Shown piece after piece: positions 34,800 through 40,171 of a stretch of 64,000 nucleotides of DNA. The notes beneath the pieces are model-generated. The model was not told the origin of the DNA and searched no databases. It worked only from the letters and a program-made list of their open reading frames with translations. Made by a program: the position numbers and the translations under genes. The stretch is from NCBI RefSeq assembly GCF_008728195.1, contig NZ_CP031598.1:3720001-3784000 (forward strand). The letters are read 5' to 3'. Source of the DNA: Roseovarius indicus (GTDB taxonomy: Bacteria; Pseudomonadota; Alphaproteobacteria; Rhodobacterales; Rhodobacteraceae). How positions within the stretch are numbered: position 1 is the stretch's first letter; every line of letters starts with the position of its first letter.

Positions 34800-35411
34800 G
34801 TGAAGTGGTCCCGGAAATCCGGACAGCTCAGCGGCTGAACCAAGGCGTATCAAAAATCGGTGGGCCAAACCTTCGATGAACTGGAACGGCGCGGTCTAAT
34901 CCGAATGGAGAAACGGTAGCACCTTGGTTCAGAAGGATTTGGCAAAGCCGCTCACTGGGCGCTCTGCGAAAGGCCAACCGATGACGGCAGACCGTCTGAC
35001 CACAGCTTCCGACACTGGACCGAGGAAGAGCAAACCCCCCGCACACATATCGTGCCTATGCGTCACAGAAACCGTGCAGCCGGGTGACGTGAACCACCGT
35101 GCGGGCCGTGCACCGTCACAAGAATTGTGACATATCGGCCCGCGCAACCGTCGCAAGAAACAGGACGTGTATGCATTTAGCCATGGGCATTAGCTCTTAC
35201 CAAAGACTTACGCCCGTTACCAACCGTTACCATTCACGGTTGGTAGCGCGGTCATGCTGCCGTTACGTCCGTTACCACCCCTTACAGGGGGTAACGGCGG
35301 CAACGCTGACCCCAGCCGGACGACCGGCAATGACTTCATGGCCCCGTAAGATGATATTGACGCTAACCCACTGAAAACTTAAGAAATGACTATCATCAAG
35401 GTGCATAACAT
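34800..35411. other. Gene-free scar region with IS-like and repeat sequences
   Basis: This 612-bp stretch has no convincing gene. It begins with GTGGTCCCGGAAATCCGGACAG at about 34804-34825, which resembles a terminal repeat of an IS3-type element, followed by a degraded segment that fits no intact frame. From about 35160 the composition turns AT-rich, and 35214-35297 holds the CCGTTAC repeat cluster. It marks the edge of accessory DNA. Confidence 0.5.
35214..35297. repeat. CCGTTAC heptamer cluster with two hairpins
   Basis: CCGTTAC occurs at 35214, 35224, 35260 and 35269 on the plus strand and once inverted (GTAACGG) at 35291. A perfect 10-bp hairpin, TACCAACCGT / ACGGTTGGTA, spans 35218-35245, and a second one pairs CCGTTAC(35269-35275) plus CCCC with GGGG plus GTAACGG (35291-35297). 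This looks like iterons of a small replicon or a multi-site operator. No replication gene is beside it. Confidence 0.65.
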
Positions 35412-36032
35412 ATGGCTAAGGTACATGAGATTGGGCAATATACTGTCCACGAGAGTATAGATGGCAAGGGACCCGTTTTCATCACCTTCGCACCGTTGAG
35501 GCTGGCAAGTAAGCAAACTCCCTTTGGCGCGGAAATCTTCAAGAAGCATGGGTTAAATTATCTTGCGGTCGTGCCGGAAAGTAATTGCTGGTATCAGCAC
35601 AGAGAAATCACTGACGTCATTTCACTTCTGGATGATTTGGCAGGTGACCGAAAGCGCATTGGATATGGGTCATCGATGGGCGGCTTTGCTGCCTTGAACT
35701 GGTCGGACATGCTCAAACTCGATAGGGTTGTAGCTGTCGTTCCACAATTTTCCATTCAGTCTAACCGGGCGCCCTGGGAGAATAGATGGAGAGAGGCAGC
35801 GGCCAAGCTGCAATTTTTTCACGACCGCATTGGTACGTTTGAGATCAACATCCCGGTGAGCGTACATTGCAGCAAAGAGGTGCGGGATCAGCGGCACGCA
35901 AGGCACATAGCAAAGCATGCACCTAACATGGAACTGCATCATTATCCCGAGTCACCGCACAATGTTCTTGGATATTTGAAGCAGACAGGACGTTTGTCCC
36001 AGTTTGTACGGGATGAAATTCTCAATTGTTGA
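35412..36032 (+). CDS. Small alpha/beta-hydrolase-like protein
   Basis: A 206-residue protein with the nucleophile elbow G86-S-S88-M-G90 (RIGYGSSMGGFAAL), and a late His in ESPHNVLGYL that could complete a Ser-Asp-His triad. There is no signal peptide. An AAGG stretch lies upstream of the ATG. Its base composition is clearly lower in GC than the host genes, with codons such as TTA and ATA that are rare here, so it is probably acquired. It stands alone between the CCGTTAC repeats and an IS fragment, outside the prophage attachment site. Substrate unknown. Confidence 0.75.
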   Translation: MAKVHEIGQYTVHESIDGKGPVFITFAPLRLASKQTPFGAEIFKKHGLNYLAVVPESNCWYQHREITDVISLLDDLAGDRKRIGYGSSMGGFAALNWSDMLKLDRVVAVVPQFSIQSNRAPWENRWREAAAKLQFFHDRIGTFEINIPVSVHCSKEVRDQRHARHIAKHAPNMELHHYPESPHNVLGYLKQTGRLSQFVRDEILNC

Positions 36033-36354
36033 AGCCTGTAACCTACAACCTGACTTGTTGAGCTCAGGATCAATAGCCAGTTGAGCCTCCCCATCTGAAT
36101 TGGTCCACCGTCATGGTCAGGAAGGGGAGGACAGAAAATGGCGAACACGCGACACAAGCCAGGGGAAACAGGTCAGAAGCTGAGGCAGATTGAGGTGCCC
36201 CTGGATTTGTAGACGCTTTGCCCCCTTACTTTGAGGCGAGGAAGCCGAGATGGGGACAAGCACCTAAAGCGACAAGTTCAAGCGGGACTTCGAACACCAA
36301 AAGCATCAATACCTTTCAAGATGTCAGGCGAATTCCCCTCGAACGAAGAAGGTA
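36033..36354. other. Region with IS3-like debris beside the attachment site
   Basis: This 322-bp stretch contains a short IS3-like orfA fragment (36138-36212) preceded by a possible IS terminus at about 36082-36112 (TGAGCCTCCCCATCTGAATT). The rest shows no intact gene. Confidence 0.5.
36138..36212 (+). pseudogene. Remnant of an IS3-family transposase orfA
   Basis: A 24-codon frame starting MANTRHKPGETGQKLRQIEV and ending at a stop resembles the first residues of IS3-family OrfA proteins (of the type RHKPEEI-x-KLRQVEV). The rest of the transposase is missing. It is a truncated relic and shows that this junction has taken up mobile DNA before. The match is from memory of the family, so moderate confidence. 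Confidence 0.5.
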
Positions 36355-36402
36355 TGGTGCCCCCAGAGAGACTCGAACTCCCGACCTACTGATTACAAAT
36401 CA
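36355..36402 (-). other. 3' fragment of tRNA-Thr(UGU), likely prophage left attachment site
   Basis: On the minus strand these 48 nt are the 3' half of a tRNA-Thr: anticodon loop with TTTGTAA (anticodon TGT), variable region, T-arm with GTTCGAGTC, acceptor strand TGGGGGC, discriminator A and an encoded CCA. The match to a tRNA stops at 36402; the bases to the right are not the expected D-arm and 5' half. A displaced tRNA 3' end at the edge of a prophage is the classic product of integration into a tRNA gene. The intact tRNA-Thr should lie at the other prophage end, beyond 64000. Confidence 0.85.
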
Positions 36403-36482
36403 CTGTCAAGATGAATGATTTCAATGACTTAGCAGTTTTCTAGTGATTTAAGACTGTGTTGGATATCAATAGCTTAGGGAAA

Positions 36483-36731
36483 CTAGTCCGAAAGCAAACT
36501 CTCTACAGCATCCACCCGCGCCGACGCCTCAGCTTCGAGCCGCGCAATCTCGGCCTCGTCGCCGTGCGCAACGGCCCGGCTATATGCCCGCTCATCTTCG
36601 TCCGACCCGAAGGACGCCTCCGCACGCATGAAGCTGCGTTTCTGCGCCTGGTGCATAGCCGCGCGCTCTTCGGGGGTCATGGCCTTCACACGCTCGGCGG
36701 CATCGGCCATCATTTCTTCAAGTGTTGCCAT
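36483..36731 (-). CDS. Small phage protein of unknown function
   Basis: An 82-residue, strongly charged and probably all-helical protein (MATLEEMMADAAERVKAMTP...; ARLEAEASARVDAVESLLSD). The ATG at 36731 has GGAGG seven bases upstream. It is the last gene before the tRNA-Thr fragment and follows two other small genes in a compact unit. I do not recognise a family. Confidence 0.7.
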   Translation of the reverse strand: MATLEEMMADAAERVKAMTPEERAAMHQAQKRSFMRAEASFGSDEDERAYSRAVAHGDEAEIARLEAEASARVDAVESLLSD

Positions 36732-36744
36732 CGGTCGGCCTCCA

Positions 36745-36909
36745 TTACTGAGATTGGCCAAGATCGGCGCCGCACCTGATGCATGACACGCTCTCGTCAA
36801 GCTTGGCCTTCATCGGAACGTGGTCGCCACGCTCACACATCGCGCGATGCTTCTTGACCAGATACTGCGGATCGGTGCGCATTGCCTCGTATTCCTGCGG
36901 AGTGATCAT
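36745..36909 (-). CDS. Small phage protein with possible zinc-binding cysteines
   Basis: A 54-residue frame (MITPQEYEAMRTDPQYLVKK...) with a good ribosome site (GGGGAGG) and ATGA overlap with the upstream gene. Cys25 (AMCERGDH) and C-x-x-C (SCIRCGADLG) near the C-terminus could form a small zinc knuckle. Function unknown. Overlap and ribosome site make it likely to be real. Confidence 0.65.
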   Translation of the reverse strand: MITPQEYEAMRTDPQYLVKKHRAMCERGDHVPMKAKLDESVSCIRCGADLGQSQ

Positions 36910-37112
36910 CGGTCGGCCTCCCCGTAGATCTCGTCGTGTATCCGCTCCACGTCCTCCTTGGTCACGTTTGGTGCGCTGTCCATCATCTGACCGTAGGCGA
37001 AGCTGATCCTCTGGTCGCGGATTTCAGCGGCAGTCATTCGACCTCGCCGCCGCGCCATTCTTAGATATTTGATGAGTGCGCGTGAGCGCTTTGGACGGTC
37101 TTTAAATATCAC
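36906..37112 (-). CDS. Small basic phage protein
   Basis: A 68-residue protein with a basic N-terminus (RPKRSRALIKYLRMARRRGRM) and an acidic C-terminal half (VTKEDVERIHDEIYGEADR). The start is a GTG at 37112 with AGGAGGGG upstream; ATGs at 37058 and 37037 are alternatives. Its stop overlaps the next start. The basic end suggests nucleic-acid contact, but no family is recognised. Confidence 0.65.
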   Translation of the reverse strand: MIFKDRPKRSRALIKYLRMARRRGRMTAAEIRDQRISFAYGQMMDSAPNVTKEDVERIHDEIYGEADR

Positions 37113-37126
37113 GATTGGGCCCCTCC

Positions 37127-37660
37127 TTAACTGAGATTTAGATCGTGAAACGCCTTAAGAAACTTGCGCTTTGCGGTCTGCGGCGACCAAGGATCAATAC
37201 TGATCCCAAGGCGCGGCTCCGGCAGGCACCAATCACGGGGTGGGCTCGCCATGATCTGCGCCGCTTCATCCGCGAGAATTGCGCTATCAACACGCTTCAC
37301 TTCAACTGGGATTGGCCATGTCAAGCCGAACGCCTCAGCGACTGCGCGTTCAACAGATTCTTCTGCCTCCTTGTAGCCACCAATAAACGGCTTCACGGGG
37401 CGAGGAACATCAACTAAGTACGCCTCAGATGCGTCATGTAGTAGTCCCCAAAGTCGAAACTCCTTCGGCACATTCCTGGACACAAGAACGGAGTGTTGCG
37501 CCACCGAGTAGAACTCACGACAGTGACCAGCATACCGGCACAGGTTCGACAGCGCGTGCGCGATATCTTCAATCTTGACCTCGGACGGCCTAGGGTCCAT
37601 TGGCCAGAACGCCAACCCGGTAGCCGTTTGCATCCAGTCGCCTCGTCTCTGCTCGCCCAT
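37127..37660 (-). CDS. HD-domain phosphohydrolase (YfbR-like)
   Basis: A 177-residue HD-superfamily enzyme with His56 (YSVAQHSVLV), His75-Asp76 (GLLHDASEAY) and a later Asp (DSAILADEAAQIM), the metal-binding pattern of YfbR-type 5'-deoxynucleotidases. The ATG at 37660 has AGGAGAAGAAG upstream; a longer frame to 37762 lacks support. Phages often carry such enzymes to adjust nucleotide pools. It heads a run of small genes toward the attachment site. Confidence 0.85.
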   Translation of the reverse strand: MGEQRRGDWMQTATGLAFWPMDPRPSEVKIEDIAHALSNLCRYAGHCREFYSVAQHSVLVSRNVPKEFRLWGLLHDASEAYLVDVPRPVKPFIGGYKEAEESVERAVAEAFGLTWPIPVEVKRVDSAILADEAAQIMASPPRDWCLPEPRLGISIDPWSPQTAKRKFLKAFHDLNLS

Positions 37661-37671
37661 ATCTTCTTCTC

Positions 37672-38229
37672 CTAGTGTGGTTCTGTAGAAATGCCGGCCC
37701 AGTGATCCGGCTTCGCCCGCTGCGCGGTTCCGACATACTTTATCACAAGATCGCGCACCCACGAGGTTTTCAGTGTGCCAGTCTCAAGACCAAGAATGCC
37801 CTCGGCCGTCTTTACCACTTCGCGCGGCGGCCGCTTCGGGACGGCGTGCCACTCGCGAATGATCGCGTCCGCCTGCTTGTCGGTGTACTGGATTGTCGCG
37901 GGCCGGCCGTGTGTCTGCACTACCGGCACGTCCAATGTGCGCGGCTTCTGCCGGCGAAACTCTGAAAGCTTCGCATCGCTGTCGCAGATGACGGGCTCGT
38001 GACCGATGACCTGGAAGGCGATGCCCCCGCCCTCGGCAGCTGACAGGATCGAGGTCATGTCGCTTTTCTTCATCAGGCCAGGCTGGGCGAAAATCACGGT
38101 GTCGCCATCGCGGATCGCGAGGCCGGGATACTTCACAAGAAACGGCAGATCATCAGGCGCATAGACCTGTTCGGCCCCCGCCACGAGAAGCGATGCGCGC
38201 TGCTCTTTCGTCCCGAATCCAACTTTCAT
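37672..38229 (-). CDS. Possible degenerate resolvase-fold phage regulator
   Basis: A 185-residue protein. Its first about 90 residues (VGFGTKEQRASLLVAGAEQVY; LAIRDGDTVIFAQPGLMKKS; ILSAAEGGGIAFQVIG) follow the secondary-structure pattern of the serine-recombinase catalytic domain, but the catalytic Ser position reads Thr and the Arg-rich active site is not conserved. A C-terminal region (TDKQADAIIREWHAVPKRPP; TAEGILGLETGTLKTSWVRD) could hold a helix-turn-helix. It is divergent from two small genes across an operator-like array, so a DNA-binding regulator is a fair guess. Weak similarity only; unknown function is the safe call. Confidence 0.65.
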   Translation of the reverse strand: MKVGFGTKEQRASLLVAGAEQVYAPDDLPFLVKYPGLAIRDGDTVIFAQPGLMKKSDMTSILSAAEGGGIAFQVIGHEPVICDSDAKLSEFRRQKPRTLDVPVVQTHGRPATIQYTDKQADAIIREWHAVPKRPPREVVKTAEGILGLETGTLKTSWVRDLVIKYVGTAQRAKPDHWAGISTEPH

Positions 38230-38248
38230 GGGCGGACGATAGCCGGGT

Positions 38249-38336
38249 TTTTCTACAGGTTGCAGCATTTTCTACAGTTTCCGAATTGACTTGTAGAAAA
38301 GGTACTGTAGATTGTAGATAAGTCAACTGTAGAAAA
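38249..38336. promoter_or_regulatory. Operator array of TTTTCTACAG inverted repeats in a divergent promoter
   Basis: TTTTCTACAG occurs at 38249-38258 and 38268-38277, and its reverse complement at 38327-38336, with a one-mismatch copy (TTGTAGAAAA) at 38291-38300 and half sites at 38305-38317. Likely promoter elements are interleaved, for example TTGACT at 38286-38291 with TAGATT at 38308 for the rightward genes. This is the layout of a phage control region bound by a repressor at several sites. Confidence 0.7.
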
Positions 38337-38351
38337 GTAGAGGACACTCAG

Positions 38352-38504
38352 ATGCCGAAGACACACGCAGAAGCCGCCACTGAGCCGCATGCCACTGTGC
38401 CGCTCTCAACGCTCCGCTGGTGGCGCGAGTTGGTTGACCTGAACCCAGCCGATCTGGCTCCCCGCCTAGACGCTCAGATCGAGCGCCTTGAGCAATCCAA
38501 GTAG
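38352..38504 (+). CDS. Small phage protein, first of a divergent pair
   Basis: A 50-residue frame (MPKTHAEAATEPHATVPLST, then a Trp-rich segment and IERLEQSK). GAGGA lies eight bases upstream of the ATG. It is transcribed away from the possible regulator at 38229 and followed 11 bp later by another small gene. No family recognised; position and ribosome site support it. Confidence 0.6.
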   Translation: MPKTHAEAATEPHATVPLSTLRWWRELVDLNPADLAPRLDAQIERLEQSK

Positions 38505-38515
38505 AGGGAACCCAA

Positions 38516-38731
38516 ATGCCTGACCAATCCCGAGGACTATACAATAAATTCCACGTCGAGCGGACGGACGGCAAGTCCGCCCCCGGTGAGGAGCATGACG
38601 GCTGCGAGTATTTCGTGCTGGACATCACGCATGACAAATTCGCCCGCGCTGCCCTGTCCGCTTATGCCGATGCCTGCGAGGCGGATTACCCGCTTTTGGC
38701 CCGCGACATTCGCGCCAACTATCTCGATTGA
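38516..38731 (+). CDS. Small phage protein
   Basis: A 71-residue protein (MPDQSRGLYNKFHVERTDGK...; FVLDITHDKFARAALSAYAD) with GAGGGAACCC upstream of the ATG. The pattern of a short acidic beta region followed by helices is common in small phage proteins found near their control regions. Function unknown. It converges on the spanin genes. Confidence 0.7.
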   Translation: MPDQSRGLYNKFHVERTDGKSAPGEEHDGCEYFVLDITHDKFARAALSAYADACEADYPLLARDIRANYLD

Positions 38732-38751
38732 ATCAGAGGACGGTCCTGCAA

Positions 38752-38985
38752 TCAGGGCCGACACCCGTGTTCTTCGCAGGCTATCAGCGTTTCCGCCAGC
38801 CATCCCGCGAACGGCCGTTCATTCTCGATCAGGTAGTCGACAGTGCTTTCGTCAATCTTGGGCGGCTGGCGCTGCACGTCCTTGAACTGCGCCGGGCTGC
38901 CAGGCCGTTCCTCGACATCGAACCAGTCAGCGCAGCCAGTCAAGAAGCACATCGCGCAGGCTATCGTCGTCCATCGCGTCCACAT
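38752..38985 (-). CDS. Outer-membrane spanin lipoprotein (Rz1-like)
   Basis: A 77-residue lipoprotein: MWTRWTTIACAMCFLTGCAD gives a signal with lipobox LTGC, followed by a short hydrophilic, Pro-containing body. AGGAG lies seven bases before the ATG at 38985. Its 5' end is nested in another frame inside the 3' end of the inner-membrane spanin gene (59-bp overlap), the typical Rz/Rz1 arrangement. It would bridge to the inner spanin and disrupt the outer membrane at lysis. Confidence 0.78.
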   Translation of the reverse strand: MWTRWTTIACAMCFLTGCADWFDVEERPGSPAQFKDVQRQPPKIDESTVDYLIENERPFAGWLAETLIACEEHGCRP

Positions 38986-39187
38986 CGTTCCGTCTCCTGT
39001 CGCCTTCCTCAAGCGTCTGTAAGCGCCCCTGAGCGCCCTCAACAGCCTCGCGGGCCTCATGGTCCCGCACGGCGTCTGAACGCAGCCACGCGGCGCCTGT
39101 GGCGGCGAGGGCCAGCATTCCGGCCACCACCCCCGCCAGTACTATGCCGCGTGATACGCCCAAGGCGCTGGCGAGCTGGGCAATCAA
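38927..39187 (-). CDS. Inner-membrane spanin (Rz-like), TTG start
   Basis: An 86-residue protein with one N-terminal membrane segment (GIVLAGVVAGMLALAATGAA) followed by a charged, coiled-coil-prone periplasmic part (AREAVEGAQGRLQTLEEGD). The proposed start is a TTG at 39187 that overlaps the endolysin stop (TTGA), since no ATG precedes the membrane segment in frame. The outer spanin gene starts inside it. Size, topology and order endolysin-Rz-Rz1 support the call. Confidence 0.72.
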   Translation of the reverse strand: MIAQLASALGVSRGIVLAGVVAGMLALAATGAAWLRSDAVRDHEAREAVEGAQGRLQTLEEGDRRRNDVDAMDDDSLRDVLLDWLR

Positions 39188-39792
39188 TGCCAGCCCCGCC
39201 AAAGCAGGTATGCCGCAAAGGCGATGATCGCCAAGACGGCCGCAGTCTGGGCGACGGGCGCCAGATCGCCAAGCAGTTGGGTTGCGGCCGGTACGTTTTC
39301 GATGGCCACGGCCGTGGCGGCCGAAGCGACGGCGCCGGTGGCGGCTTTTACCGGCGGCTTGCGTGTATTTTCGTTGGGCAGATTGGTGGCCGTTTGCTTC
39401 CAACGTGTGCCCCACTCCCGACGCGGCCCCATGTCGATGTGCATGAAGCCCGAGGCCGGATAGAAACCGAAGCCCTGGAAGCCGACGGCGCGGGCAGCTT
39501 CCTCGAACCGGATGGGATCGTGATTGTCCATCCTGATGTCAAAGGCTTCTCCCAGCATGTGCTTTGAGTGCTTTGCCCCACCAACTGCGCGATTGTGTTC
39601 CGGGCTCCGATAGGCGCTTACGACAATGAGCGGCCGGCCGAGCTGATTGCGCAGCTGCTGCAGCATGTCCATTGCCCGCGTGTTGAGCTTCAGCTCGCCC
39701 TCGCGCTTGCTCGCCATTTCCCGCGGCGAGAAGTTAGCCCAGGGCCATTCATCTTCCGGCCATTGGGTGAAGTGGTCATAGGATTTCAGCAT
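39184..39792 (-). CDS. Endolysin: M15-type peptidase with C-terminal membrane segment
   Basis: A 202-residue lysis enzyme. The N-terminal domain is an M15A zinc peptidase with His78 and Asp85 (SKHMLGEAFD) and His118 (FMHIDMG) as metal ligands; it cuts peptide crosslinks of peptidoglycan. After a linker rich in Ala and Thr comes a hydrophobic C-terminal segment (AAVLAIIAFAAYLLW, about residues 183-198). A C-terminal anchor on an endolysin is unusual; it may tether the enzyme until the membrane is depolarised. It precedes the spanin genes. Confidence 0.85.
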   Translation of the reverse strand: MLKSYDHFTQWPEDEWPWANFSPREMASKREGELKLNTRAMDMLQQLRNQLGRPLIVVSAYRSPEHNRAVGGAKHSKHMLGEAFDIRMDNHDPIRFEEAARAVGFQGFGFYPASGFMHIDMGPRREWGTRWKQTATNLPNENTRKPPVKAATGAVASAATAVAIENVPAATQLLGDLAPVAQTAAVLAIIAFAAYLLWRGWH

Positions 39793-39793
39793 G

Positions 39794-39931
39794 TCAGCCT
39801 CCTGTGCCGAAGATCAGTTGATGAATTTGCTCACGAAAAAAGAGCAAGGCATTGATGATGACGAGCCCAACAAAACTGAAGACGGTGAACGCTGGGCGGG
39901 CTGCGCCACGCCAGGGTGCGTTCTGGGTCAT
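39794..39931 (-). CDS. Small membrane protein (possible holin component)
   Basis: A 45-residue protein with one hydrophobic segment (FTVFSFVGLVIINALLFF) flanked by charged ends. AAGGAAG lies just before the ATG at 39931, which overlaps the upstream stop (ATGA). It sits directly before the endolysin gene, where a holin or pinholin would be expected. Too short to assign by family. Confidence 0.65.
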   Translation of the reverse strand: MTQNAPWRGAARPAFTVFSFVGLVIINALLFFREQIHQLIFGTGG

Positions 39932-40170
39932 CTTCCTTGCCTCAATAGCTGCTTGATATCCTCGGAAATGATGTCCAGCTTGCCGGTGATCTCCGCCTTG
40001 TCTTCGGCACGGCCCTTTTCCAGCCGAGCCACCTCCTCGCGACGCCGATCCTCTTCGCGCTTGATGTCCCTGCTGTTGAGTGCACCTCTTGCCTCGAGGC
40101 GGAATAGCCACCCGAGCGATACGACCGCCGCTGCGATGACATGCCAGAATTTGCTGATGAACTCTTCCAT
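39928..40170 (-). CDS. Membrane-anchored coiled-coil phage protein (DUF2730-like)
   Basis: An 80-residue protein with an N-terminal membrane segment (FWHVIAAAVVSLGWLFRL) and a charged helical tail (IKREEDRRREEVARLEKGR; ITGKLDIISEDIKQLLRQ). This resembles DUF2730-type small phage proteins. The ATG at 40170 lies one base after the tail-fibre stop. It may belong to the lysis set as a holin-like or accessory protein. Confidence 0.68.
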   Translation of the reverse strand: MEEFISKFWHVIAAAVVSLGWLFRLEARGALNSRDIKREEDRRREEVARLEKGRAEDKAEITGKLDIISEDIKQLLRQGR

Positions 40171-40171
40171 A

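Noticed and set aside
35214..35297. Possible CRISPR array
   Set aside because: Repeats are 7 bp with spacing of 9-36 bp and include an inverted copy; no 28-36 bp repeats with equal spacers and no cas genes.
36355..36402. Complete tRNA-Thr gene
   Set aside because: Only anticodon stem-loop to CCA is present; the bases to the right do not form a D-arm or the 5' acceptor strand.
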